DNA from: Salvia splendens
Lineage: Eukaryota; Streptophyta; Magnoliopsida; Lamiales; Lamiaceae
Length of the DNA: 64,000 nucleotides
Direction of reading: 5' to 3'
Assembly: GCF_004379255.2 (NCBI RefSeq)
Contig: NC_056039.1
Location: 28,781,883 to 28,845,882 of the forward strand
Under the pieces are notes generated by a model. It had not been told where the DNA came from, did no database searches, and saw only the letters and a program-made list of their open reading frames with translations. Below are positions 22,053-34,213 of this stretch, piece by piece; the stretch's first letter is position 1, and each line of letters begins with the position of its first letter. Made by a program: the position numbers and the translations under genes.

Positions 22053-23426
22053 ACTTTTGATGCACTATTTACTAGTGCTAAAAATACCTGCAAGCATACA
22101 GGGTAGATCTAGTATAGCTAAAGGTCAGTACCGGATATCGAACACAGGGAATAAGATTGCAACTGACTACCATATACTAAGCGTCATATACTATCTAGAG
22201 ACACTTGATTTTTGGGTTGATTAATTAAACTAGACTGAAAGAAATAAACAAAAAATGGAAAACATAAAAAGAAATAATACAAAGCAGGCTTAAGAATGTA
22301 GAATTTTAGGATCCAAAAACACAATCGACTTCCTTGAATTACGGTCTCCAGAGCTATTAAGTCGATCATAATTATAGATTAAACCCCCTCCCGAGGTGAG
22401 AAACATGTAGATTAGGTGATAGGATTGAAGTCCCCTTCTAACCCTTAAACCCCTAACTCCTAAAAGCATATAAGATCAAAGACCTCACTCAAAACCTCAA
22501 CTCTCACGAGTTCTATTGAATTAAGGTGTGAATTATCTCTTTTTCCAAGTCAATTATTTCGTCTCCCGAGTACTCTAATCAACTCTAACATGTATTCAAG
22601 AGGTAGCTAATCAATTGAACATAGAAAGCACCAGATAAATCAAATAACTGCAAGAGCTAACAAGGAAAATCAATCGAATATCTATACCAAAAATTCTACA
22701 AAAGATGTTCTACTCATAGACAAGTAAAAACTACAATTAAAGTACGAGACATGAAAGAAATTGATAAAAACCCAAGGTTGAATCTTCAATCTTCAGTCTT
22801 CTCTTGTCTGGATCTGCAGAGCTCCGCTCCAATGGAAGATGGATGAATTATGTGTGTATTATGGAATGGAAAGAGGTGTAGAGATGGAGATGGATTGGAG
22901 ACTCTGAGATGAAGATTATAATTTAGGTTATGGGTATTTATAAGCTAGAAAAAGATTTAGAATGGCAAAAAGTATCCTCCAATTAATTGAAAATATAATA
23001 TTTTCGAATCTGCAATTAAAAGGAGGGATTTGGGCAATAATTTCTTCATTCCTTGAATTTTCGCCTAATTTCCGTCAGCTTTGACTACACTGCGCAATGT
23101 TCGTAGAATTGTCATAACTTTCTCCACAGAACTCCGATTGATATATGCAAGATATCCACGCGAAGCTCTTTCGAAGACAAAGAGAATGACATATAGTAAG
23201 AACTGACTGGACTTCAAAATCGGTGGCAGAATGGGCTCGAACAGAGGCTGCTGCACTTTGGCCTTTTTTCACATTTTTCTATCTTTTTCTATCATTTATC
23301 AACAAACACGTCAAAAATATCAAATGTATAACATATGCAATTTAAGAACATAATTTGCATGATTGACATTTAAAACAAGTCAAATCTAGTCCTTAAAAAC
23401 ATGCAAAATCCGTGTTTGTCAACTTT
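22053..23426. mobile_element. 1.36-kb solo LTR with 5-bp TSD
   Basis: The sequence from TGATGCACTATTTAC (22058) to GTGTTTGTCA (23421) is TG...CA ended and flanked by ACTTT (22053-22057 and 23422-23426). Internal phrases such as ACCTGCAAGCATACAGG and ACCGGATATCGAACACAGGG occur in LTR regions of plant Gypsy-type elements (from memory). No second copy of the LTR, no gag-pol and no primer site are present, so a solo LTR left by LTR-LTR recombination is the simplest reading. The orientation is unknown. Confidence 0.75.
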
Positions 23427-23563
23427 GTTGATGTGTTTTGTAGGAATGGACTCACGTGGTTTTCCAGTTACATGGACTTCATCCATATTTCACTTATATA
23501 ATTTTTAAATATAATTCCTTTTTTTCACGCGATTAAGTGGTAAAAAACAACTTAAAATAGTTA

Positions 23564-23800
23564 CTCCATCTGTCCCATTTAAGACGGTCAATTTCTTTTT
23601 TCACACTTGTTTTACAAAAATCATGATAAATAGTTAAAATTGAGGAAAAGTAAAGTAAGAAAGAAAATAATATAGAAGAGATTCTCTTCCATATTATTCT
23701 CTCTCTTAATTTACTTTCCCTCCACTTTAATTATTTATTATGATTTTTACAAAACACGTGCGAAAAATGAAATGGGTAATCTTAACTAGGACGGAGGGAG
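23564..23800. mobile_element. Stowaway MITE
   Basis: About 237 bp. Inverted ends CTCCATCTGTCCC and GGACGGAGGGAG with TA on both sides (23562-23563 and 23801-23802). Almost the whole element can fold on itself. It sits only 40 bp left of the MULE copy. Confidence 0.85.
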
Positions 23801-23840
23801 TATATTCGAAGTCTACAACTTTGTATACATATATGAAAAA

Positions 23841-25330
23841 GGATAAAGCTATGTGGCCATAATGTGGCTGGCCATAAATGGCATTTAAGTAAATATATGT
23901 ATTTTTAGATATTAATAATTTAATTGTATCATTTAATGCTTAATTCAATTGACAATATTACCCTTAGCCTTAGTCTTTAATTGTAGTTTCTTTTTAATTC
24001 ATTTATTCCATTCGTTTTAGAGTAATTTGTTACTCAACTTTTTTACTACTTTATTTTTATTTTTATTATAATTGTATCATCTTAATGGAGTAATAGTTAT
24101 TTTAATTTAGTTATTACTGTACTCCATAATATATAATCAATAAGATAATGATGAAGTTATCTAATACTATAGTAGTAATATGCTAAAATTTTTTTATACT
24201 TTTTTCAAATGAATTTAAGGTTATTTGAAACTATCAATTCAATATAAAATTAATTAAAACATCTATTTTAACTCTGTATCGATCCAACATTTGAATATCA
24301 ACTCAATTTAATCTTCACATAGAAAATTGAATTAAGAATAAGTTGATTTAATAAGAGATCAATCAAAACTTCCCTGGTAAAAGTTATAGGACTCATTACT
24401 TTAATAAGTTGCTTAAAAGTCAAACGTCATTTTTTCCATTTTTTCTATAACTAAAAATTAATAAAAAACACAACAACATTTGAATTTATAGTAGAATATA
24501 TTTCTTGACTAGCAAGCATACTGTGACACAATACTACAATGTATACACTAAATAGTATATATACACCTCTATATCATGAAGTATTACAAAAATCTATTAT
24601 AATATTTATGTACAATAAATTATATTATAAATTTATATACTATAAATTATAAATATTATACATATATAATAAATTAATTTATAGTATCGAAATATGACAT
24701 TAAATTTTTAATATTGAAGTACACTTCTTCGAAAAATATTAAATAATATTTTTATTAATACTAATATTTATACGTTACTTGAATATTATGATTAAATGTA
24801 TTTTAAATAAAAAAGTAGTTAAAATTTTTTTTAGTTATTAATTAAAAGAATTTATCCAATTATGGGAAGATTAAATAATTGTTGTTGTGTAAATTTCATT
24901 ATCAATGCATGTCTTTAATTACGATAGATTATGTTGTTAGAATTAAATATTACTAGTGTAGTTGAAATTGATTAAAATTATAAATTTATTTTTCGTAATT
25001 ATCATTTTGGGATTAATTCAGTTAATGTAAATTGAAAAAAAAGAGAATTGAATTATATACTTAAATTGAGAATTTGTTTATAACATAAAGACTCCTTGCA
25101 ATTTTGTCGTAGAAGTATATTGTGTGACTTAATAATATTTATAAATATAATGTCCTTACAATTTATTTTACTTCTACATAAGTAGTATTTAATATTTAAG
25201 GGTATATTAGTCTTTAAAAAATTGCTACTCTCTAGATGCATAAATTTCATGAACTGTACATTAATTATACAAAATTTTAATAATTTTTTAATATTATGGC
25301 TTACCATAATGTGGCCATTTAGCACTACTC
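23841..25330. mobile_element. MULE-type MITE, second copy of the 203-1232 family
   Basis: 1,490 bp with a perfect 9-bp duplication TATGAAAAA (23832-23840 and 25331-25339). The inverted ends have the core AAGCTATGTGGCCATAATG / CATAATGTGGCCATTTAGC. The subterminal part (GGCATTTAAGTAAATAT at about 23880) matches the inner right end of 203-1232. The interior is AT-rich and non-coding. Confidence 0.85.
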
Positions 25331-25339
25331 TATGAAAAA

Positions 25340-27381
25340 TGTGCTCCTAGTTTTGTAAAGTTTACACGTGAATTACTAATACTAATTTGATTTTTTAAAC
25401 AAATTGATATGCGCGTATTTCCGAATTATTAATTGTATTTCGAAAAATAATAGGGAAAAAGTTAGTGGTGGCGGTATAGGATTACGACCTTCCGAATCTT
25501 TAATATACTAACTTAGTAGTAGTTAGTATTGTTTGTTCCTCAATGTAGTAAGGGGTGACCCCCTTGGTCATAAATCATAATTGCTCTAATCTTAAAATAC
25601 GTAGTCATGGTTAATTTTAAAAATGGAATCAATGATTGATGAAATATTTTGAGGTAAGGAATCCTTAGAAGAAGTGAGTTAGCATGATTGAGCGGCATGC
25701 ATTACGACAAAATCATGATTAATTATGAGTTTAGCTTAAGAAAACAAAAGGCCACCTGACTGTAATAGCTTCACTCTAAACACGCTTTTCACCCAAGTCA
25801 CTTCCAATGGTTAAAATTGTCCACCGACTTTTTTACATAATACTCCTACTATTAATTAATTCATCTTCTTTTCCTAGATTATAATCTTCAAGGTCCACTT
25901 TTTGCATGGTCACGTAATTACATCCACCCCAATTCCTTTATAATTATTAAGGAATTGAATTTGATGTAGTATGATAATCTATGCCTATTGATGATACCAT
26001 TAATGAATTATAAGAGTATGGATTATCAATAAATACATAGAAACGTCTCTCACATCACAACTGATAGAAAATTGTTGCTATTTATTAGTTGAGAGCTTGA
26101 GGCAAACCTTCTCTTGCGAGTGTGGGAAAGCGCCGCAAAACAAGGATTAAGGAAGAAATTCTAGTATAAACCCTCTGACACTCAAGTTAAACTAATTATA
26201 AGTACTAATAATTTTTAGAGAAAAAATAAAATGATGAAAATACAAAAAAGATGATATTTGCTTGCTGCTATGCTGAGCAGCATGTAACAAGATTATGCTA
26301 TATTAGAAATATGAAAACAATAAAAAATATTTTTCAATCCACAGTCATTTTATGGTTGAATTAGCTAATATTTTCAATTCATAATAGTTCAATATTATAG
26401 CGGTTTTATGTTCACATCAGACCGAACAACATATCGGTTCACATCCTGGTCCGGTCCTATTTATAAAATCTTTGTTCAAAGTTTTTGTTCGTAGTTAACT
26501 AATTTATTTATTTTGACATTTATTCTCTATCAAATAGTATACTTGGAAAACCTATAATATGGAGTAGAATTTGAATTAAACAAGAGAATGAATAAAACAT
26601 AATCATAAGATTCAATCTTTAATTTAGTCAATTTGATGGAACTCGAATCCGCAGATTAAATTGGGGGAATGAATTATGGAAGAGCAAGGCTGGACAAGGG
26701 AGATAGGTCCCTCCACAATCCCACAAATGGAGATGGCCATTTTAAATGTATCTTAACTAGTTTCTTAATTAGCTCCTAAGAATATAAATTTTTTAATTTT
26801 TTTAAAGTATTTATTTTTCCTTTGGGATGAATAAAAGGTCAGAAAATGTAATGTTGGTATGGGACCCTCGTACACCCCAAAGCTTATTGCTACCGACACT
26901 TATAACGCTACACATCAAAATCCATAAAGAATTGCATTCGCACATTAAACTTTGTTTATTCAGCTTATTAAATAACAGTCGTTGATTTACTAATCATATG
27001 CTTTATCAATACAGCTTATTAAATCATACTAGTACATTTCTTTATTTCCGTTTTGGGTAGTGAGATTTGAGAAAGTCGATTAACAACTCATCCATCACAA
27101 CCAAGCTTTTTACTTGTCTTTCTCTAATTTGGTAGTATTTCAAATCGTTATATTGTGTACGGGAACATCTTTAATTCAAAATTAGTACTATCAACTTATG
27201 TAGAGAAAATATTCTAAAAAGTTATGGACATAATAATCTGTAAATATTTTACTATATGTTATTACTATTTTCATAAACATCATGCTTACCTTTATAAATG
27301 TCATTTTCTATTTCAAATATATTCCTATTTTAATTTCATGAATTGGTCATTATCTCCTCCAATTTATGCATCAGTTGAGAT
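25340..27381. other. Gene-free AT-rich DNA
   Basis: No convincing ORF, repeat or element end. Scattered short ORFs are what AT-rich DNA gives by chance. Confidence 0.4.
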
Positions 27382-27384
27382 TTA

Positions 27385-29304
27385 GGTCATCCGCATCCTA
27401 TCCTTGTCTCTTAACCGTCTCATCTCTTCACTATTTATGAGTCCCACTGTACTTTTCACCCCATCTCTTAACAAAGAGACAACACCTACATCCCTCCATC
27501 TCCTAACCATCTCATCCCTTAACCATTCATTCAATTTCATTTTTTATTTTTATTTCCAACAAATTTAATTAATAAAAACACACTTCATTAAATAAAATAA
27601 AATTACAATTTAAAATCCTAAAAAAATAAAAAAAAACACATAATTAAAATCCTAAAAAAATTAAAATACATAATATAAAATACAATTTTATATAAATTAT
27701 AAAAACTACTCCGCCAGCGAATCATCCCCCGAAGGCGGTGGCGGTGCACTCAAGCTACTTGGAGGCGGAATACCAATTTGTCTTGCCATATACTCAATTT
27801 TGGCAAGATGGGCTTGATATTGGGGAGACGTCACGTGGGAAGTGTCAGCCATCGTGGCGACCAAGTACATGGACATTAAGGTGTTCGAGCCCGAGCCCGC
27901 CTGGCTTGATTCGCCTCGGCCCCTCCTCCCTCTAGCCACCTTCGTCGCCTTGGTCCCTTGCGGCCGACGGCGTGAACGGGAGGAGCCCCCTGCATCGTTG
28001 GTCGTGCCCTCAACCTCTTGTGAGGCGTTGTCTGACCCGCCCTCACTAGACGAGTATTGGCCACTCGCCGTGTGCTTCGTGCATTTCGAGCTCGAGCCCG
28101 TGCTGGACTGGACACCGCCAGCCCACCTTTCAACATCTTTGACCGACTCCCAAACATTGACATGTTTGAATTCTTTATTGATGTCGTCTTTAAAGACTCT
28201 CAAAGCCGCTCTCAGAATGTCGGCTCCACTGTCCCCGCTTTGGTAATTCGCCGCTTCATTCTTGTAGATCCCGCAAATTTTTTTGACATCTCTGTCGACT
28301 AGGTCAAAATGACTGCGGAGCATCTTCAAGGTGCGGTGGCGGGCCCCCTTTGGCTTATTCTCGTTATAGGCGTTGGTGACCTTTTCCCAAAAATACTTGC
28401 GGGTTTGTTGATTCCCGAAGATGGGATCGTACAAGACGCTGACCCAAAACGTTGAACAGAGTCATCGTATCCCTGTGGCTGTATGGATGACGGCCTACAT
28501 CCTCCTCCTCCTCGGCGTCGAATGCGTGACCCCCGGAGCTTCAACCGCCTCGTGCTCTTTCCGGGGTGGGTTCATCCGGAAAATTCTCCCTAATTTGGGA
28601 TAATCCCTGCGATTGCCCATACCTCGGGGCGGAGGGACGAGAGTATGCATCCACATCAAAATATGGTGTTCGGTACGCTGCCGGCGTCGACGAGCCTTGG
28701 GTGCCCGGCGTTAACGAACCGGAACCGGAAGCACCCAAGACATTGTACATGCCCCCCAGTCGCCAAACGTGTTCAAGTCATAGCCGCCAGAGTTTCCGTC
28801 GCCGGACATTTTGACAGAAATTGGAGAGGAAAGAGAGATGATTTGTGAAGAATAAATGTGTGTTTGTGTGTAGAATGAGAATGAAAGAGGAGTATTTATA
28901 GAATTAAAAAAGAAAAAAATAAAAAATAAATTTTTTTACCGTTCAACCGTAATATTACCGTTTTTTAAAATTTTTTTCTAAAAATCAAATTTATTTAAAA
29001 AATTATTTATTGCGTCAGCATGACGACGCCCACTCGCCGGCCCGCGAGTGGGCGCCACGCCTAGCGCCAAAGCTCGCCACCTGGCGCTGGCGCTGGCGCG
29101 TGGCGAGCTGGCGATCCAGCTCTCTCCGGGACGAGACAAGGGACGAGATGGAGGATTGCATCGCTGTCTCGATGCGGCCTCGTCTCGAATTAATGTTGAG
29201 GTCAACGCCGCGTGGCGAGCTGGCGCGCCAGCTATCCCTCCGGGGCGGGACAAGGGACGAGACTAGGATGAGATGGATGATTGCATCGCTGTCTCGATGC
29301 GGTC
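27385..29304 (-). mobile_element. PIF/Harbinger element carrying only a Myb-like ORF (copy D, decayed)
   Basis: The left end GGTCATCCGCATCC follows TTA (27382-27384). The right end lies near ...CGATGCGGTC at about 29304, but its last bases and target site are damaged, so this boundary is approximate. GTCTC/GAGAC motifs cluster at both ends. Organisation and ORF resemble copy C in the opposite orientation. Confidence 0.7.
27706..28809 (-). pseudogene. Harbinger Myb/SANT-like protein, N-terminal half frameshifted
   Basis: It starts near ATG 28809 (MSGDGNSGGYDLNTFGDW), shifts frame near 28755 (MYNVLGASGSGS), and shifts again or meets stops near 28540-28440. It is then open to 27706. The intact 242-codon part has DPIFGNQQTRKYFWEKVTNA, then DRDVKKICGIYKNEAANYQS and LRVFKDDINKEFKHVNVW. 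It is clearly related to the intact protein at 17469-18620, including the C-terminal MADTSH-type segment. Confidence 0.8.
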
Positions 29305-29335
29305 TTGTCTCGAATTAATGTTGAGGTTTCCACCA
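29097..29335. repeat. Direct repeat of about 115-125 bp at the right end of Harbinger copy D
   Basis: Two imperfect copies (about 29097-29208 and 29209-29335) share CGCGTGGCGAGCTGGCG, TTGCATCGCTGTCTCGATGCGG and GTCTCGAATTAATGTTGAGG. The copied segment includes what looks like the element end plus bases beyond it. Confidence 0.7.
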
Positions 29336-29513
29336 TCTATTCATCATTTAACAAAACGCTGGCTTTTAAATACAAAATAAATGGTTCATTTAAGTAAGAG
29401 TTGCCTCGTCGATAAAATTCAATTTGATGCCACGTAATCAATAATTAGTAAATTAATCATCGTTAACAATACGAGCATTAATAGATGAAATAAAAAAATT
29501 AAGTTAAAAATTA

Positions 29514-30317
29514 GCCATCGGGAATGGAGAGTATCCACTATGGTTGAGGCGCGGCTATATCCCCGTCGGGGCGGTTATAGTGGAGGTGACGTCCGCCCTC
29601 CGGGCGGACGAGGAGTGTGGGCGCGGTAGGCAGCGGACGGGCATCCGGCGACTCCGGGGCGGACGCGGCGGATAGGCGGGGCTCCTATAGTGGCGCGGTG
29701 TCCGGCGCGGCTATAGCCCCCGATTTTTTTTATTCAATTTAATTCACCTATAAATACACCACATTCCCTTCATTATTTTCACACCATTCCAACTCTTCAT
29801 CACTCAAAATTTCTCTCACTAGAATTTGTGGTAAAAAATGGACAATTTGTGGAGAGACGCGTGGAATGCTCTGATTCAATAGGTGCAACACCAGGCCGCC
29901 CAGGAGGATGCGGCGCGCTTGGCGGAGGAGGCGGAGGCTGCGATCCCTCGTGCGATTACTCATCGGCGGACCATCCCACGAGACCACGTCGGTGCGCACC
30001 AGCGTCTAATGGCGGATTGCTTTGTGGATAACCCCTGTTATCCACCCGAGATATTCCGCCGGAGATTCGGGATGTCGCTACGGCTGTTCAACCATATAAA
30101 GACGAATTTGGCGGAGCGTTACCGGTGCTTCACCCTCCAGCGTCTAATGACTAATTACTTTTAATTATACTTGATTGAAACTAAAATGAAAATTGATTAT
30201 AAAATTTGGGGCTATTGAAAGTGTCCACCATAGTGGCAGATACAAAATTTTGGGGCTATGAACAAAAAAACTAGAACTATGGACAAAAACTGGGGCGGTG
30301 CTATTGGGGTGTCCGCC
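29514..30317 (+). mobile_element. PIF/Harbinger element with truncated transposase
   Basis: Bounded by TTA (29511-29513 and 30318-30320). Ends are GCCATCGGGAATGG and, inverted, GGCGGACACCCC; pairing is poor, so the boundaries are tentative. Subterminal sequence is rich in GGCGCGGCTATAG- and GCGGACG-like motifs. Core-promoter-like CTATAAATACACC at about 29749. It ends about 200 bp before the At1g16860-like ATG. Confidence 0.6.
29838..30164 (+). pseudogene. PIF/Harbinger transposase, N-terminal fragment
   Basis: It starts MDNLWRDAWNALIQ, then an in-frame TAG at 29880-29882. It resumes with an Ala/Glu-rich stretch, THRRTIPRDHVGAHQRLMAD and FRRRFGMSLRLFNHIKTNLA, which parallels YVRRDHQEAHRRLVEGYF and FRCRFRMSRYLFLSIV in the transposase at 58211-59540. 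It is cut after about 105 codons, with the DDE catalytic core deleted. Confidence 0.8.
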
Positions 30318-30320
30318 TTA

Positions 30321-30524
30321 AAGTGGACACCCTACAGATAGGCAAAGGAGAAAATGGTCATTTCATATCAAGAGTAGACCCTTTTTGGTAATTTCATCAC
30401 TCGCGTACTCCTCCATTACCTTCTCTTCCCACCTGCACTACACTCTCACTCTACCCACACCTACAAAACCTTTTTCCCACATCTCCTCTTTGGCTCTTTC
30501 TCTCTCTCTCTCTAAAGGAAAAAA
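30321..30524 (+). promoter_or_regulatory. Leader region of the At1g16860-like gene
   Basis: The region is pyrimidine-rich, with repeated CACTCTACC-type blocks and a (CT)n tract (30495-30514) just before the ATG. No clear TATA box. The upstream neighbour is a Harbinger element, so the immediate promoter is very short or partly transposon-derived. Confidence 0.4.
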
Positions 30525-33184
30525 ATGAGCGTCCGAAGTGGGTCGCACCAGCTGAGTAACGGGCTGATGGTCTCGGGCCGGCCCGAGCAGCAGCCCAAGG
30601 AGCGCCAGCCCACAATGGGCTCACGCGCCGTTCCCTACACCGGCGGCGACGTTAAGAAATCCGGCGAGCTCGGAAGAATGTACGGCGTCGACCTATCCAG
30701 TGGGGACCACCACCACCACCCGCCGCCGGTTGTCCCCCCAAAGCTCCCCTCGCGTCAGCCCTCCTCCTCCCAGCACAACAGCGGATCTGCTAGATCCGGC
30801 CCCAATTCCGGCCAAATGGGGAAGAATTCGGGGCCTATGAGCAAGAAGTCATCGTCCTCTTCCTTCTCCGGGCCGATGACGCCGATTCAGCCCACCGGAC
30901 TCATCACCTCGGGCTCGCTCAGCTCGAACCGGAGGTCGGGGCAGCTGGACCCACCGGTGGCGCCGAGCTCGTTCAAAAAGGCGGCTTACGGCTCCGCAGT
31001 CACGAGCCTAGGCGACGAGGTGAAATTAGGGTTTAAGGTTTCGAAGGTGGCAATGTGGATGTTTTTGGTGGTGGTGGTGATGGGGCTGGTGGTTGGGGTG
31101 TTTCTCATGGCGTCCGTCAAGAAGCCGGTCATTCTGGTGGCGGTGGTGGCGTTATTGGTGCCGATTGTCGTCATTTTCGTGTGGAATTACGCCTACAGGA
31201 ATCGCGGCGTGTTGGGATTCTTAAACAGTTATCCAGATGCTGAGCTCAGGGGCGCCGTTGATGGGCAGTTCGTCAAGGTCACCGGGGTAATTACGCTTTT
31301 GTTTTTTAGTGCCAAATTATTAGGAGAATTTTGCGTAATTTTGAATATTTAATTACGCCCAATTTCATCTTCTGCCTAGTATGTTATTCCCAGCTTGTTG
31401 CTAATTATGGCACTCGGCGGATCCCTCTCTCTCTAGTATATATTATTTTTATATGAAAATAGGGGACCAGTTTGACTACTTAAGCATTGGATATGAAAAT
31501 CAGCAATTTAGGGGAATACCCGTTTTATTTGGATTATGATAGTGGTTGAAATTGAACTGGTTAAATCTTTTTAGGGTATATCTTTTCTGATAATTTGATC
31601 ATCAAGTGTGTCAATATTTCACTATGAAGGTTCGTAATTTGATTGTTTTACCTTCATCTGGTTTTTCAGATCTGGATCATTTTCTTGATTGTTGTAATTT
31701 AGGTTTGACTACAAATAACTAAAAGTTGCGTCAAGTATATTCAATAATAGTGATATGCTCATGGCAGTGGAGATTTGAGCTCTTAGGAGTCGATGAGGTC
31801 TTTGCGATAGAGCATAGAATAATTTAATTGAACGGGCAATGAGGCAATGCTCCTGGCTTGACTTATGTTACATTTGTTTAGACATAAATCACTTAGCTAA
31901 TATTATGTCTAGTTTTGTTGTGAACTTGCACACGTACAAACTTTCTTGCATCTTTTCTTGTGCTTATTAGTAGTATCTTCACAAGCTTGAACAGCACAGA
32001 GCTTTGTTTGAAAGCGTGTCATTCTACCTGTTGCAAGGTCAGACGATATTAGGGGTGCTAAAGTCAGCATTTTTTTCTGATTATATCCTGATTCTGGGAA
32101 CCATAGCTGAAAAGAGTTGTCACGGTCATAATTTGTAGTACTATAGAAGCCGCTAGCACTCAGTTTAGGTGCATCAGTTTTCCCAAGTTACTTTCTCTTT
32201 CAAAGTACCTGTATTTATCGAATGTTGATTGGTTTTTGGAAGGTTGTCACCTGTGGCAGCATACCCCTTGAAACTTCTTTCCAGAAGGTACAAAGATGTG
32301 TGTATGCATCCTCAGAATTATATGAATATAGAGGCTGTGGTGTAAAACCAGCTAATGCCAAACAAAGATGGTTCTCTTGGGCATGCACATACTCGGAGGT
32401 TAGTGCTGAGAAAGATACTGCTTCACTAACTAAAATCATAAGGTTGCATCTTCTGTGATGTGTCACTTTGAACGCCACCATTTACATGCTTGTGTTATGG
32501 CTATACGATTCATTCATTTTGTGGAGATTTTGTGCTTTCATTATCAACAAGATGTTGCATAATGCATGAGATTTCAAGATTTATCTGTCTTTTAGTGGCT
32601 TAGGTTGCTGGTTTTGTAATAAGTTACATAAGCAGACAGGTTTCTCCTTGGAAGTAATTTATTGTCCTTCTTTGTGTTAACAGAGGCATGTTGCGGATTT
32701 TTATATATCAGATTTTCAGTCTGGTTTGAGAGCTCTTGTAAAAGCAGGCTATGGTGCTAAGGTAGCCCCTTTTGTGAAATCAAAAGTAGTAGTTGATGTC
32801 ACCAAGGACTCCAGCAAATTGTCTCCAAACTTTCTACGCTGGCTTTCTGAACGAGGCAAGTCAAGTGATGACCGATTAACACGGCTTAAAGAAGGGTGAG
32901 ATACCTCATTGCAATATACTTAGTACCCAAAAAATTGTGTTTTGTTTTTGAAAACATGCGGAAACTAGTGTGAATACATTTGATTCTGCAGATACATAAA
33001 AGAAGGAAGTACCGTGAGTGTTATGGGTGTGGTTCGACGACTGGACAACGTGCTCATGATCGTCCCACCTTCTGAGCCGGTCTCAACCGGTTGTCGCTGG
33101 CCATGCTGCCTTCTGCCGACATACATTGAAGGCCTTACTTTGACTTGTGATGAAAGTCAAAATGCAGACGTGATCCCTGTGTAA
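30525..33184 (+). CDS. At1g16860-like uncharacterised plant membrane protein, 4 exons
   Basis: Exons 30525-31286, 32243-32398, 32684-32895 and 32992-33184 join in frame with GT-AG introns to 440 residues. It resembles Arabidopsis At1g16860, sometimes labelled ubiquitin-protease-family-related on weak grounds; I see no protease motif. The N-terminal 165 residues are Ser/Pro/Gly-rich (MSVRSGSHQLSNGLMVSGRP, a His run, many SGPMS-like repeats) and look disordered. Two hydrophobic helices follow (about 175-198 and 201-224, LVVVVMGLVVGVFLMASV and ILVAVVALLVPIVVIFVW). The rest is a conserved soluble part with VTGVVTCGSIPLET, YRGCGVKPANAKQRWFSW, DFYISDFQSGLRALVKAG, KEGSTVSVMGVVRR and QNADVIPV at the C-terminus. 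A membrane role is likely; the biochemical activity is unknown. It converges on the gene at 34214-37712. Confidence 0.9.
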
Positions 33185-34213
33185 ATGAAGCGTCTTTTTT
33201 GTCTTTGGTTTTTGACGAACAAACACGTGGACAGTGGAATGTATGAGATGTAATGAAGGTCCAACGGAGATCCACTGTGTATAGTTTTGGTTGATGAAGA
33301 AGGTGTGAAGTCTATAAGCATGGTAGATATACAATACACGTGATGGAGACGACGGGTAAAGTTCCCTACAAGCAGGTGGGCTTCTTTGATTGATATGAGT
33401 GTATAGAAGCCATCAATCTGAGTTAAGCTTTGTATATTCTCCATTTCTTCCTTCACTCCATCAATATCAATTATCAAATGTGAATTTATATGTTGTCACT
33501 CATCTTTGTTTATTAAGTATTATGTTAACATCAGATTGTTGGATTCAGCCTAATTTTTTCCAAGTTTCAGTTGCAGACCAACCTAAAGCAATTTATCTTG
33601 TCATGGCTGTCTTAGTGAAAACCAAATACCCTAATAAAATGATAGTACTATAAGACAAAGGAGGTTTTCACATTATCCCATTAAAACGTAACTTACCAAT
33701 ATGTTGGACAAATGACAAAACTAATTAATATTTCACGTCAATTTTTGATGCATTAAAGAATAGTGATGGGTATGTCTTAAAAATAAGTAAATAAATAATT
33801 GATGCATTAAAGCGGAAGTGATGGCCGATAGGTATCTAAACAAACAATAGATATATAATATATTGAATATTATTTGTTGATCTGCCTAGTAACATCTTAT
33901 ACATTGATCTGCCCCATATCATTTCTTGTTTCTTATACACACAGAATAGTGCTCACCGATCACCACACAAGGTGGTATCAATCTATAAAAAAAGCCTATT
34001 CTAACCACTATTTTCAATGCTGTAAGTAAAAAAGGCTATCTCTCTGTCTCTCTCGCTATAGATTTTACATATATGTATCTGTGCCTCCACCTGAATGTAA
34101 GCAAAACTTTCCTGAGACATTTTAACATGGCAGGCGCATATCATCCTGGAGGGAGGGCATAAACTATATGTGAATTTATGCAAAAGTTTGTTATCACACA
34201 TCCTAGCCAAAAT
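33185..34213. other. Convergent intergenic space
   Basis: About 1 kb between two genes whose 3' ends face each other; it should hold both 3' UTRs. No other gene or element is recognised. Confidence 0.5.

Noticed and set aside
29010..29318. 102-codon ORF
   Set aside because: Open only because of the GC-rich repeated end of Harbinger copy D.
31287..31352. Extension of the At1g16860-like first exon
   Set aside because: These codons follow a GT donor, and the exon at 32243 continues the expected VTCGSIPLE motif.
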